Source of the DNA: Cymodocea nodosa | Lineage: Eukaryota > Streptophyta > Magnoliopsida > Alismatales > Cymodoceaceae | Assembly (NCBI GenBank): GCA_036874045.1 | Contig: CM072335.1 | Span: 27,659,501-27,723,500, forward strand | Length of the DNA stretch: 64,000 nucleotides | Reading direction: 5' to 3' | In this document: positions 24,001 through 36,094 of the stretch, one piece after another | Layout of the letters: every line of letters begins with the position of its first letter | How positions within the stretch are numbered: the first letter of the stretch is position 1 | Notes under the pieces: model-generated | The model's database searches: none | The model's input: the letters and a program-made list of their open reading frames with translations, nothing else | What the model was told of the DNA's origin: nothing | Program-made: the position numbers and the translations under genes

Positions 24001-27000
24001 GAGATCAAAAGAGAATTTTTTTGCTATTCTAATATATAATTGGATATGTATATGAAATTTAAGTATCAAAAAATTGATTTGTTAATGTAGAATACTTCAA
24101 AAATAATATATGTGCTCTACATTTTAGATTATTAAGAATCCATATTATATTTGGAATGAGGAAGGGCATGGTAAGTGATGAAATGCTACCAGGAGTAGAC
24201 AATAAGCACAATCTAGATGACTCTTTTCTCCCTCGATGGCTATACTCTCAACCGTATGTATGCTACTTGTTGAATATCATGGGTATAATTGGCTTGTAGT
24301 GGCCAAGTGTTTATAACAACATTCTGTTTTGGTCGATCCTACGTAATGAAATTATGACTCGAATTGTTGTTGTTAATATCACATCTTCATCTCATATAGA
24401 AATATCATGCATCTCATACAAAAATATGTCAAATTTTTTTTCTTTTCTTTCTTAAAATTTAGTTGTAAATTCATAATTGATTACAAGTAAAATTCTAAGT
24501 GGATTTTTTATTATTGTTTGAGAGAAAGTACTACACCAATGATTTACTTTTATTTTTTTTTTTAATTTTTTAATTGACATGCATCATAACCGCACATAGT
24601 GAGATTATGACATGGATTGTTGTTCTATGTGCATTATAAACAAGGACATATAGACAATTACATATGATAGGAATATTGTTTGAATTTATAATTTTAATTA
24701 AAAAAGATGAAGCATATTGTCATCGTCATTAATTAACAATACTACTATTAGGTACTCCAAATTTATCACATTATAAATCTACCCATGCATCACATGGAGC
24801 CATCATTAGTCTTTGATGATATTAGCTTCTTGCGAGTAGACCCTAAAAATTGTTCACATCATGGAAATCAACGTAATTTACCTTTTTTCTTGGGGCTCTT
24901 TCTTTTTCATATTCCTGGAACTCCCATTTATACAAGCCTATTGAATGATACTTCTTTTACAAGTTAGAGGAAAAAAATTCGACATATTTTGGCTGAGGCT
25001 TTTGTAAATGTTCTAGGAAGAATTCATTACTGGTTCTTGTTATTTATGGTATCAAGCAATGAGCCATCGTTGTTGTCAATTTTCTCCAATTTCTGATTTT
25101 GATGCAAGATTTTCACTAAGCTTTTTAGAAGAAAACTTGGTGTCTCTGTTTGTTTTTTTTTGGATGATTTCTATGTGCTTTTTTGGCTATGAAATTTATT
25201 TGTCATTTCTATACAACCATGTTGTATGATATATATTGTTATCTTTCTTTTCACAAATACAGGCAGTCACCAGAAAAACAAGAGAGAGACTCTGGGGCAA
25301 GTGACGAGTTTACAAATGATGACCAAAGCACCCATATAGAAAGACACCAACAAAAACAGAAGTCAGATGCCACTGGTGAGGCAAACAAGAATTCAGAGAT
25401 TTTTCCTACTGCTGCTCATGTGGAAAAAGAAGCAAGCATTGAAAACATAGACAGTGAACATGGTGATCAACTTGATTTTGCTGATAGTACAGAAGAAAGG
25501 GAGGGCATGATGTCTGATTCGCAATGCACAGGTGATAATCCTGAAGATAGCACTTCATCTTATTCTCACAAGAAACAGAAACTAAATTCTCAAGTTGAGC
25601 AACCTGCTGATTTGAACAGTGGTGATGGAGGTATATTAAGGAACATGACTGCCAATAATACCAGAGAAAAATCAGGGAGTGGCAATGATTATCTGAGGCA
25701 TGGTGAAGGTTGTGGGGTTGAAAACACAAAAGATCCAAGGGATAGATCTTTTGGGGTAGCAATACAGCATCCCCACAATAATAAACATAATTTCCGGCAG
25801 ATAGACAACTGTCGACGTGGTTCAAGGCATGAGCTAGACCGAAGTCGTATAACACATAGAGTTAAGGACAATTTGCACCACGCTCAGGTTGACCGAGATT
25901 TGGATAATAATAGGACACAACATATACTTGAGGTTGATGGCTCTGAGAAGCAAAAGGAAAGAGATTCTTCTGGTAATTCTTTTCAAAAAAGAGAGGTTCA
26001 AATGCATGGTAGAAAAGCAAAAGATGGGGATCTACAGATGCGCAAAGAGGAGATGGGATCAAGGCATAGAAAAAAAGTTAGGGTAAATGAGAGGAAGGGA
26101 GGAGGAGAGGATCTTCATATCAGAAAGCAACATGAGGAAGGATACTGGAGAGATCGACATGATAGAGAAGTTGGTTCACAAAAAAGGGAAGGTGGTGAGA
26201 CTATGAGCTGTCGGGAGAAACTTGATGATATTCATTCCAATAGGAAGGATGAAGAATTTCACAGAAAAGAAAAGGTTGCTAAAGAGATCTTGCCTGGCCA
26301 CAGACCCAGGATTGATAGCCAGAGTAGAAAGGAAAGAGTTGACGATGCTGAAACTAGGAGGAAGGAGAGTCTTGCCAGAGTAAGGGATAAGAATATGGAT
26401 CATCATTTTTCAGGGCATAGGGATGGAAGTAGGCGGCACAGGGAAAGAGAAGATAGAAAGAGGTCCAAACAAGCACGTGAAGATATTCGTGGACATCGTG
26501 AAAGGGGTGGAGGAAATATAGAAAGGGATGTCTTTGTTTCGGAAAACAAGCTACATGAGGAGGGTGAAAGGGCCAAGAATGGTTCCAAATGTTTCAATTC
26601 TGACAAGGATCCTGTTAGAGGAAAACACAATGAGCAGTCCAAAGGAAGAGGGCCAGTTGAAACTCATTCACGGCACAAAGGTCACCAAGAAAGCCATGCA
26701 AGTGGATCTCAATTCAGCAGTGATGTGAAAAGTTATAGGAATGGAAGATCCAACAGCCATATCAGACATTCCTTGAATTCTGATAGACTTGTCAACAAGG
26801 AAAAGCATAGGAATAATATGAGAACTAAAGAGGCTCAGGTTAGGCAGAGCTCTCTTGCATCTGGCAAGAGAAAGCATGAGGATGACAGTGTCTACGAAAA
26901 CAAGAAGGTATGTGTTTTAGCCTGTGATGGGAACATTACAACTTTCTGAATCAGGCCTTGCTACTTGAGTCCATTTACTTTACCGAAATTAAGAGGAAAC

Positions 27001-28283
27001 CAGATTCAGTTTTGCTTGTGCTGTTTTGGTTTCATAAGTGGCTCACATCAATAAAGATCCCCAATCATTGAGGTACCTTGTTTGTGGCATTCAATAGATT
27101 CAATAAATAAACAAGGTTGTGAAAATCACATTTAATTAATACAAAAAAGAGCAAACTCACTGCATGAGACTCCCACCAATTTGGAGTCTTGGGAGTGTCT
27201 AATTATACACATTCCTACCCTTATAAATGGAGAAATTGTTTCTTAATATTTGAACCCATGACTCCCTAGTCACAATACAAGTTTATTGTTATTCTAAGGC
27301 TCAACCTCACATGTGATTAATGCAATGTAAATGAATTTACTTTCGGAGATTGAAAATACACTCAGTATAGGAGAGTGAAGATGCATTTTATTTTAAACAT
27401 TTTATCAACGTTGGGCCAGAAGTTTGCATAGTCTGTAGGCCATCTTCCCTGGCATACTGAACTATAAATGCATAAGCTCAACTACTCACCTACAGTCATA
27501 TGATGAAACACTGGAAATGTTTGGTAACCTTGGTATGATTATTTTTGTTAAACCTTGTTTGCTTTCAAAGTGAAGAGAGCAATACACTTGACTTCAACCC
27601 ATTGGCAAACTGTTCGTTATGTTCATTTACTTATTTTCTGGAAATACAAGGGGTAGTGCATCACTGGTATCGTTATAGGATGACATCTATCTTCAGTGTC
27701 AGATGATTAGAAATTTGATATGATATAACATCTTGCTTATCAGGTAAATAAGAATGTGCCGTCTGATGATGGTATGAAGAACGTTAATGGTAGGGAATCT
27801 ACCATCTCAAAGGAGCACTACCATGGTGATCAGAAGCAAGACACCACCCAGGAAGAGAGAGCTGCTTCAGACGATGAAAACCAACAGGAATCAAGAAGGG
27901 GAAGGTCCAAGTTGGAGCGATGGGCCAGCCACGTAGAGAGGGAGTCTACTTCCACCAACAACCAGTCTGGGTTGAATACTTTGAGGAATATGGAGGTCAA
28001 TAATGCCAATACTGATACTCCAAAGATGGTTAAGTCTGATGATCTAGATAACAAAGATGTGAATGTAGTGCAAGTCAATGACAAGGAGTCTGACCGCCAT
28101 CTTGAGACAGTCGAAAAGCTGAAGAAACGAAGTGAGAGATTCAAGCTTCCTATGCCTGTTGAGGATACTACGATGATCAAGAAAGTTGAGAATGACGTCC
28201 CAGTCATCCAGAATGATACTCCTGTTGATTCAGGGATCAAACAAGAGCGCCCTGCTCGAAAAAGGAGGTGGGGCAGCAGCTGA
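18080..28283 (+). CDS. FIPS5: FIP1-type subunit of the mRNA polyadenylation machinery, 9 exons, 1345 residues
   Basis: FIP1 links poly(A) polymerase to the cleavage and polyadenylation complex in the nucleus. Exons: 18080-18964, 20084-20298, 21860-21986, 22066-22134, 22226-22372, 22612-22713, 22830-23137, 25263-26907, 27744-28283; phases close. The N-terminal third is acidic (DDDDEFGDLY at the start). The conserved FIP1 motif, with DVSDFFNFELDEDSWKEYC, lies around residues 369-415 across exons 3 and 4. Exon 8 alone codes for 548 residues of highly charged Arg/Glu/Lys/Asp- and His-rich sequence, typical of the large plant FIP1(V) form. The end is RKRRWGSS. Intron 3 has a GC donor (CTG then GCAAGT) inside the FIP1 motif. 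Symbol given by likeness to Arabidopsis FIPS5; the other plant paralogue (FIPS3) is a weaker alternative because of length. Confidence 0.94.
21284..21555. repeat. Possible MITE-like repeat with GCCTAGG-type ends, FIP1 intron 2
   Basis: The left part (CAAGGCAGTAAGGCACC) and the right part, read on the opposite strand (CACCAAAGTGCCAAGGCAT), are loosely complementary, and GGCACCTAGGTGGCA lies near the left end. The middle is AT-rich. Similar GTGCCTAGGC text occurs near 55784-55830. Boundaries and family are uncertain. Confidence 0.35.
23590..23750 (+). mobile_element. Au-type SINE in FIP1 intron 7
   Basis: A tRNA-derived promoter is visible: an A-box-like TAGCTCAATAG at 23600-23610 and a degraded B-box-like GATCCAAATTC at 23643-23653, 32 bases apart. 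The text after it (GGAAATAACCTCTTC, then GGTAAGATTGTGTATAATCA, then CTTCCCCTAAGTCAGAG and GTGCATTGGGGTTGCC) matches the remembered layout of the plant Au SINE family. It is diverged and the exact ends are not clear. Confidence 0.75.
24300..24640 (+). mobile_element. Two short RTE-like LINE tails in FIP1 intron 7
   Basis: At about 24333-24378 (CGATCCTACGTAATGAAATTATGACTCG, then TTGTTGTTGTT) and 24587-24630 (CGCACATAGTGAGATTATGACATGG, then TTGTTGTT) the sequence repeats the 3' tail seen at the end of the three longer RTE copies in this window. No reverse transcriptase text precedes them, so they are extreme 5' truncations or tails of non-autonomous relatives. Confidence 0.55.
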
Positions 28284-29928
28284 GTGATGCAGGAGATTAT
28301 AATCTAAGGCTCAAGCAGATTGGATTTTCCATTTCAATTATTTAAGCATTTTGTTAGATTCAGTCCATTGGAGTAAAAAGGCAGCTTCTATCCTCTTTCT
28401 TTGATTTCGCCCAATCGCATGCTACCGCTTTTTGGGTGCATGACTTATATGTATCATGTGTACCAGAAAATGTAACCTAAACGATGATAATGGTAGACGA
28501 GAAAATGTACTTCATGCTGTAACAGGTACTTTCATTTGTTCTGGGGGAAAACTCTGATGCCTCCTGAGGAAATCAAGATGCTGCGCCCTAGTGGGATCTC
28601 AGTGGTTGCCATCCCCACGTGCGTGTTCTAGCGTAAACGTATGGAGGGAGATGGAGAAGGTTGGAAAAAGCCGCCTGCATGCAGATTTGCCTCAATTTTA
28701 GTGCTTGGTGAAGCGCTTCTGATTCCTAAATCTGTGAGCACTGATCTCTAGTTGTGATCCCACTTGATATGCTTGGATGCAATATGCTTTTAAGGTGTAC
28801 ATTTTCTGAGGTAATCTAGTGGTGTATATACTCATGCTGGGGAGATTCTGAAGAACTCAAGCCATGTTCGAGAAGTGGGAAATGCCATGCCTGGAATCAA
28901 ATCAGTGGGTGTTCATAGCTCTTCACATATAAAATAATCTGGTTCTCGAATATGCTTTTTAAAGCCCTTGATTTTGTTTACCCTGAAGCAAGTAAAAGAT
29001 GATGATTGGTAGTTCAAGATGTTGTGGAAGCTGTGTGCGCTGAATTTAAGAAATCAGAAGCTGCGTGCGGCAGAAGCTAAACAACCTCGGTAGGGCTGAT
29101 CGCTTAAAATTTTTTGTGCGAACAACTTTGTGAAACGTGGAATTTGTTTAAAATCTTGACCTCAAAGCTATCGCTGTGGATGGTTTTGTTTAATGGGGTT
29201 CTCGACTTTTGGACGTGAGATTTATGTATGTAGCATTTTTGATTTAGCTAATCAAAAGTGATTTACTTAATGTACGTAAAATTGGATTTCCGAGTTTATG
29301 ATGTGCACATTGGTTTGCTTCTAAATAGATGCCTCTATTTTCAGCGTCATTGAGGTATTTTAAGAATACGGTGCATTCCCTTCTAATTCCTGACTTGTTT
29401 TATCATCTGGAATTGTTGGGTAACTTTAATCTCATTTCCACAACACTCCCCCCACCCTTCAAAAAAAAAAGGCTTAGGCGATATGATTCAATTACCACTT
29501 CATTTTCTCAATTACATTTAAAGCTCAAAGCTACCGAATCACACATAATTACACACTTCCATCGAGCTACAACAATCGGTTGAGATGGAACAAAATTGCA
29601 ATGAAAAATTGATTATGGTTAGGTTAGCTTGCAAAATGGAAACAGTAACAGATTGCATTTTCAACGAACGCAGAAACTAAACTAACCGAATTCCAATCCA
29701 AAAACTCATATGACTTACACTGGGCATGAGATCACGTCATAGCCAGAGAAAGTGCAGAGATTAGGTTGAGCACACAAGTCATCGGTTGGAGCAAGCAGCC
29801 GAGTTGATTAGAAAATGTGGGTTTCACATTCCCCGGTAGAGTCATGTTTAAACTCTCTTGAAACCAGTATCAAACAAAACGACAATCAATGACGTTAATT
29901 TGATTATCGAGATCAGTAATATCGATAA
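28284..29928. other. FIP1 3' region and intergenic DNA
   Basis: The first few hundred bases are the probable 3' untranslated region of FIP1 (continuing in balanced base composition). The remainder to 29928 shows no supported gene; a 10-A run after a CCCC-rich patch lies near 29460. Confidence 0.5.
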
Positions 29929-30056
29929 GGGAGGTTTGCACATTTGACGAAAATGAAATTTTTTTCCATCAGATTTCAAGGACTCTCTTGTTTGTACACT
30001 TTAAAATTTATTTTCCCTGTCTTTGTAAATGTTGGGAAACAAATTTTCCAATCTTA
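29929..30056 (+). repeat. Left end of a diverged G-rich-terminus element, cut short
   Basis: GGGAGGTTTGCACATTTGACG follows a TAA at 29926-29928 and parallels the left end of the better preserved element at 36095 (GGGGGGTTTGTGCACTTGA), including the shared CCATCAGATTTCAAG / CCGTCAGATTCCAAG. The likeness fades near 30050, where another terminus-like sequence (GGGAGGGTTTGTGTC) begins, suggesting insertion of a second element. Confidence 0.5.
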
Positions 30057-30272
30057 TGGGAGGGTTTGTGTCTATTTGGATTTTTAAGAAAGTAAAGAAA
30101 TGAAAGTAAAGAAAATATGTAAGTAGTTTGTGCAGATTTAGAAACTTGAGAAAGTTTGTTAACTTTCTCAAATATAAAAGGAAAAATTTTCCTTGATTTC
30201 GGAGACTCTCCCCTCTGAAATCAAGGAATCCCCGACTGCCTGAATGCCTTGATTTCGTCTGCTCGAAACTTG

Positions 30273-30715
30273 TCAGGTGCGTGATTCTTGTCGACCGTTC
30301 GAAGCTCGCCGACCGCTCGAAGGTTGTCGACCGCTCGAAGCTCGCCGACCACTCGAAGCTCGCCGACCGCTCGAAGGTCATCGACCGCTCGAAGCTTGCG
30401 GACTGCTCGAAAGCTCGCAGACCGCTTGAAGCTCGCGGACTGCTCAAAAGCTCGTGGACCGCTTGAAGCTCACCGACTGCTCGAAAGCTCCTGGACCACT
30501 TGAAGCTCGCGGACCATTGAAAACTCGCCGACTGCTCGAAAGCTCATCGACCGCTCGAAAGCTCACTGATTGCTCAAAGCTCGACGACCGCTTGAAGCTT
30601 GCGGACCTCTCAAAGCTCGCAGATCGCTCGAAGCTCGTCGACCGCTCCAAGCTCGCCGACTGCTCCAAGCTCGCCGATTGCTCCAAGCTCACCGACCACT
30701 CGAAGGTAATAATTT
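30273..30715. repeat. GC-rich minisatellite with an 18-base unit
   Basis: About 24 imperfect units resembling GCTCGCCGACCGCTCGAA. The early units are 18 bases long, later ones drift to 19-21. Because 18 is a multiple of three, it is open in several frames (DRSKLA repeats on plus, SFERSA repeats on minus). It stands out in strongly AT-rich DNA. I do not regard the open frames as genes. Confidence 0.85.
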
Positions 30716-31663
30716 CATGAAACTTTTGTATAGTTTATTTCTTGCAGCTAGAAGAATACTAACAAATATTATTACCTGTGCATGTCGGCAAGCCACTATT
30801 CCTGGTTTACTGCGTTCAAAATTTCATTTTTGTCGTTACAAGAACAAATAGGTAGGGACGTACGGTGGAAACTAATAAGGGTAGATGTAGAGCTTTCCGA
30901 GCAAACACTCTTATCTTATCTACCAAAGTTTAAATTGAGTAACTTTTTATTTCATCCATTCATCACCTCTAATAATTTCTGTTGTTTGCGATGAAACTTA
31001 TTTTGTATCAATCGTCTGAACTTATTTACAAGGTAACATTTGTAACATATGTATTTTGTTAATAAGAGTTAGAAGTTCATATCATGTTTATATGGTTAGT
31101 GGAGATTAATGAGAAGAGGAAAATTGAAAAAACAAGAAGTAAGATCTTTTGCAAGAACTAAGGTTGTTGAAGATTTAGAATTTTGTTAATATGACTCAAT
31201 ATTTTATGTTGTGATCAATATGAGTCAATTTGCATTAATGAGGTACTACATTATTTGGATTTTGCTCTAGATAGGGAGGGACTACGTTGGCCTTGCATTA
31301 GCAACAAAGCATGCCTGGACCTAAGCAATCTTAGTGTAGGCTATGTGTTAATTCTTGAATATCTTTTGCTGCTGTTCTTACTTCATTTGCTTCCATTTTC
31401 ATGATATCCAACTTATTTCTTTAGTTATATTTTGATTACAAATCCAACGAAAAAAAGTATGAAATTCTTATGTATGCCATTTCATATGTGTTATGAATGA
31501 CTAGTAACTTATTTAAGTTATTCATTCTTATCCATTTTTAATGCATATTGTCATTGAATGAATAATAACTTATTTAATTTTTATGTTAATGATTGATGTT
31601 GTCATTGTCATCCATATTTCAATGATGTGTTTTTCATTTATATATATGTTTTGCAAATTAGAT

Positions 31664-32749
31664 ATGACTATTACAGATAATACAGTACCAAGTAGACAAA
31701 GATCTTATACTAGTTGAAATGCAAAAGCAGATGCCACATTTTTGGGTATATTAGAAGATGTTTTAAATGAAGAGAATGGAAAAACACATGATGGAAAAGT
31801 TAAAGTTGAAACATGGAATAAGGTAATAGAGAAGTACAATAATGACACAAATGCAGGTATCACAAAGAAAAATGTTGACAGTCGAATTAAAACATGGCGA
31901 CAGATGTATCGTAACTACACAAAAATTATGTCTCAAAGTGGTTGGGGATGGAATTACATACAAGGTCATATTGATATTTCAGATGAAGTTTGGAATGAAT
32001 TTATTAAGGTAATATTTTTGAATGTGTTAATATAATTTGTACGTTCTGTATATACTAACATATTTTTAATCTTGCAGAAACACCCAGATTGTGCCCCCCT
32101 CAAAGGTAAACCATGTCCTATTTATGATCAACTGCAATTGTTATTTGAAAGTAATATAGCTACAAGGAATGTCAGTAGAGATCCTAAAACAATTACTCAG
32201 AATAAAGGAGACATACCTATGAATGAACCAAATGAAATGACACCTCCACCAAATCATTTTCAATACTTCACACCACCAAGTGATAGTCTAATGGATACAG
32301 ATGGTACCCAACTTCAATCTCCAATGTCTTCATCAAGAATGTTCAATAAGGTGAAAAAGGGAAAACGTCCAAGACCACATGTAGAGTCAGCACAACTAAT
32401 GACATCTTCATTTAAAGAAGCTACATCTGCTATTATGTCATTATGTGAAAAAGAAGAGGATAAAGTTAAAGCTCGACAAGAATATTATGATAATGTAACA
32501 AACATACAGAAAGAAGAACTTCAGATCTAGAAACAACAAGTTAAAGTGCAAGAGCAAATGCTACATTTCAAAGTGAAACAAGAAAGTCTTATAGCACAAG
32601 CTATAGAAGCATTATTGCAAATTGAAAGTCTTACCAATAGTGAGAAATTCAAAGCAATGACTTTATTGGAAAAAAAAGAACTAGCAGAGCAATTTCTTAG
32701 CATCCCAACAAATATGAGGGTAGAATGGATTAAATATCAGAACTTATGA
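31664..32749 (+). pseudogene. Myb/SANT-like accessory protein of a PIF/Harbinger transposon (ORF1), disrupted
   Basis: Two exons, 31664-32008 and 32078-32749 (GT-AG intron), give a 338-codon frame with a Myb/SANT-like DNA-binding domain (ETWNKVIEKYN, then TKKNVDSRIKTWRQMYRNY and EVWNEFIKKHPDCAPLKGK), a Pro/Thr-rich linker and a charged coiled-coil-like tail. PIF/Harbinger elements pair such a protein with the transposase to bring it to the nucleus and to the element ends. Two in-frame stops are seen, TGA at 31715-31717 (where the family usually has Trp) and TAG at 32528-32530. Otherwise the frame is well kept, so inactivation is probably fairly recent. The next gene (32998) is its transposase. 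Confidence 0.85.
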
Positions 32750-32997
32750 ATGTACTTTTCTATTATTGAGTAATGTTGATGGATGTGATGAACTTTATTA
32801 TTGTGGTAAATAATGTGTAATGTTGAATTTTAGACAATGATGATGACTATTGATTTTCATATGTGAATGCTTTATTACTTGATATTTTATATAAATCTTG
32901 TTATGTGAAATAAATATTTTTATTATTGTTGAAGATTCTTATATATTTTTAGGAAAATGTGTACTAATCTCATTACTTCTTGTAGGTAATAATTATC

Positions 32998-34373
32998 ATG
33001 AATGGTTTGGAATTGTTAAAGAATATGCTTGAGGAAGAAGAGGAAGAAGCAGAAAGACGACGAACGTTACTTTTTTCACTATGGAACTTCCTTACAGGTG
33101 TTGCGTGTATGTCAAGTACATTGACTAATATTACACATCGCATTTATAGTAGAGAAGGACATGACTACATTAGAAGGTTATTAGATCCATCATTACCACA
33201 TCAAGCATATAATTATCGAAAAATATATAGAATGATTCAACATGTATTTCTTGACTTATGTAATTTGTTACGAAGAGAAGGTGGTATGGGAAATACAAGC
33301 AATGTTAGTGTCGAAGAGAAGTTTGCAATCTTTCTTGTCACTGTTGGTCAAAACCAACGATATGGAGTAACAAGGGAGCACTTCTCTCGGTCTGCATGGA
33401 CTGTTAGTACATACTTCAATGAAGTACTTAATGCAATTTTGAACTTTCATAAACAACTTCTTTCAATGCCTCCAACATCAACTCCAAGTATAATACTGAA
33501 TGATTCAAATGTGTATCCCTATTTTGAGGTAAATATATATTTTCATATGAAATTGATTTGTATATTATTTTTTTCTCATTTTCTTATTCATATGTTAACA
33601 GAATTGCATTGGTGCTATTGATGGAACACATATTAAGGCAACTATTTATGGACGACAAACAACAAGATTTAGAAATAGAAAAGGAGAGTTAAGTCAAAAT
33701 GTTATGGCCACATGTAATTTTGATATAGAATTTACATATATTCTTAGTGGCCGGGAAGGATCAGCTTCTGACGCAAGAATCCTTCAAGATGTCGTCACAA
33801 GACATCATCCATTTAAGGTTCCACCAGGTATAAAATGACATTATTGAATATATATTTTTTATTTACACTAATTTTTAATTATATACTGGAAAGTTTTACT
33901 TGGTTGATGCTGGTTATCCTAATCGACCTAAATTTATTTGTCCATATCGAGGAGTGAGATATCATCTATCTAAATATGAAAATAATAGAGTTCCAGAAAA
34001 TGCAGTCGAAAACTTCAATTACAGACATTCACAATTAAGATCAGTGATTTAGCGATCATTTGGAGTTGTTAAACATCGTTTTGCAATCTTACGAGGACAT
34101 ATGCCGTATCCTTATGATACACAAATGAAGATTGTGATGGCTTACTTCCTATTACATAATTTTATACGTAAAGCTGACAGAGCAGATTTATTAGAAGATC
34201 TAGAAGATGAGTTAGCTGAATTTGATCTAGAAAATAAAGAAATTGGAATTACTGAAGATGAGCTTTCACAGATAGATAATACATTAGAAATGACACAAGA
34301 ACGAAGAAAACAAATAGCAAATGAAATGTGTGACAACATTAAGACTACCATGTGGGATGTACGTGACTTTTAA
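32998..34373 (+). pseudogene. PIF/Harbinger DDE transposase (ORF2), nearly intact but inactivated
   Basis: Three exons fit: 32998-33528, 33602-33827 and 33889-34373, 413 residues in all. The order is typical: N-terminal helical region (YRKIYRMIQHVFLDLCNLL), then the catalytic DDE_4 domain with first Asp in GAIDGTHI (codon 33620-33622) and second Asp in YLVDAGYPN (codon 33906-33908). The place of the catalytic Glu, normally ERSFGVLK, reads stop-RSFGVVKHRF (TAG at 34050-34052). The acceptor before exon 3 reads ACTG instead of ACAG. Both would prevent a full protein. The C-terminus (HNFIRKADRADLLEDLEDEL) continues normally. Inactive now, but non-autonomous relatives nearby may have used such a transposase. 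Confidence 0.9.
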
Positions 34374-34452
34374 ATTATTTCATATGTAACTTTGTCAAAT
34401 TGTTATGTTACGATATTTGAATATTTGTATGTTGACAATTTATATTTATGTT

Positions 34453-34612
34453 GTGAATTTTATTTATATATTGGATGTTAGTTAACAATTTTGAAAAGTA
34501 ATTGTTTGTGATATGTTATGTTAAAATAGGTAATACACAATACAACTTTTGTTCAATTTGTTCAAATTGATATTATTAATAAATATAAATAAGAAGACTT
34601 AATATTTTTTCT
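34453..34612. repeat. Direct repeat, first copy
   Basis: About 160 bases (GTGAATTTTATTTAT, later TTGTGATATGTTATGTT, then ATATTATTAATAAAT) recur at about 35768-35925 in the same orientation with moderate divergence. Together they frame the satellites at 34650-35510. It follows directly on the transposase gene. Confidence 0.7.
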
Positions 34613-34649
34613 TAAAATATAAGTTTTCTTTTTCTTTTATTTTTTTTCC

Positions 34650-35130
34650 AGTCAAACCGTTAGACTAGCTTCGATGCAATCGACAAAATTTTCTTCATTT
34701 TTATTTTTCTTCGGTTCAACACTACGACTAACTGAAGTGTTTTTTGTTTTTTCCTTCGGTCAAACCGAAGTCTGAATTTCGGTCTGATCAAAGTTTTTAA
34801 GTTTTTTATTTTTTTCCGGTTAGACCGAATTTTTTTCTTTGGTTCGACCGAAGTTTTATAGTTTTTTTACTTTTTTTTCGATCAGAACGAATTTTTTCCT
34901 TCGGTCCGACCAAAGTTAAATAATTTTTTTTGGTTTGATCGAGCTTCAATTCGACCAATTTTTTTTTTCTTTTATTTATTTTTTCAGTCTAACTAACTGA
35001 AACTTTTTATTTTTTTATATTTTTCTTCTGTCATACTGAAGCTAAGTCTTCGATCGAACATAAGTTTTTCAGTTTTTTATTTTTTTCGGTCAGATCGAAT
35101 CTCAACTTCGGTCCAATTGAAGTTTTTGAT
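34650..35130. repeat. T-rich degenerate tandem repeat with short CGGTC/GACCG palindromes
   Basis: Units of roughly 50-65 bases alternate T runs with short hairpin-like text such as TTCGGTCAAACCGAAG, CCGGTTAGACCGAA and TTCGGTCCGACCAAAG. Around seven units are visible. No coding frame. Confidence 0.7.
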
Positions 35131-35139
35131 TTTTTATAT

Positions 35140-35511
35140 TTATTTTTTTGATTTTAAATTAAAATAAAAAGAAAAAAATTTTACAACATTTTCGATAGTC
35201 AATTCATCATTCAAACACATTATTTTATTTATAAATACATTTATTAATTTTCAATTGTTAATTTTTTATATTTATTTTTTTAATTTTAAATTAAAAAAAA
35301 AATTTACAACGTTTTTGATAATCAATTCATCATTCAAACACATTATTTTATTTATAAATATATTTATTAATTTTCAATTATTACTTTTTTATATTTATTT
35401 TTTTGAATTTAAATTAAAAAAAAATTTACAACATTTACAATAATCAATTCATCATTCAAACACATTATTTTATTTATAAATACATTTATTAATTTTCAAT
35501 TGTTACATCAA
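35140..35511. repeat. Three tandem copies of a 122-base AT-rich unit
   Basis: The segment AATTCATCATTCAAACACAT recurs at 35201, 35324 and 35446, i.e. at spacings of 123 and 122 bases, each copy followed by TATTTTATTTATAAATA. Copies are nearly identical, so the expansion is recent. Confidence 0.9.
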
Positions 35512-35767
35512 GTTCTACGTTTAAACAAGTTTGTATTATATTTATTAATTTTTTAACAACTTTTAATTTAACATTTATTAATTTTGTATACATCAACTTT
35601 TATGTTTACATTTATTAATGTATATAAGAGAGGTATCATATTCTATTTTATATTTTTTATTTTCCGTTAGATTTCAACCAGGCTTGAATTGGCCCACAGG
35701 CCAACCTAGGCCCAACCTGAATCGACCCACAGACCAGCCTAGCCTGGTCGAATAATATATTTACGTT

Positions 35768-35925
35768 GTGAATTTTATTTATGTTAGTTAATAATTTCGA
35801 AAGGTAATTAGTTGTGATATGTTATGTTTAAATAGTTAATACATAATACAATTTTTGTTTAATTTATTTATGATATTATTAATAAATAAATATTTTTATT
35901 TTTATTTTATTTTTTAAATATAAGT
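35768..35925. repeat. Direct repeat, second copy
   Basis: Second copy of the 34453-34612 sequence. The pair could be an old duplication of the transposon's 3' flank with the satellites expanding between them. Confidence 0.7.
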
Positions 35926-36094
35926 ATTATGACGTAAAAAAATAGAATAAATTATAATTAATTATTAAAATTCTTTAATTAAAAAAATATATTTAAATTC
36001 TAATCGTTCTAACACAAACCTTAGAATTTTAACTTTCTTAAGTTTTCGAGACACCTCCTGCATGTGAGAATCCTCTGGAATTCATTTTCCCTAA

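Noticed and set aside
30001-30851. Several long open frames on both strands made of DRSKLA or SFERSA repeats.
   Set aside because: They arise from the 18-base minisatellite; no start context, domain or conserved flank supports translation.
35140-35511. Regularly spaced repeats that could suggest an array such as CRISPR.
   Set aside because: The 122-base unit is repeated whole with no unique spacers, and the DNA is a plant nuclear chromosome.
35690-35750. GC-rich text GGCCCACAGGCCAACCTAGG with a near repeat (GACCCACAGACCAGCCTAGC).
   Set aside because: Looks like part of a dispersed repeat, but I could not assign a family or boundaries.
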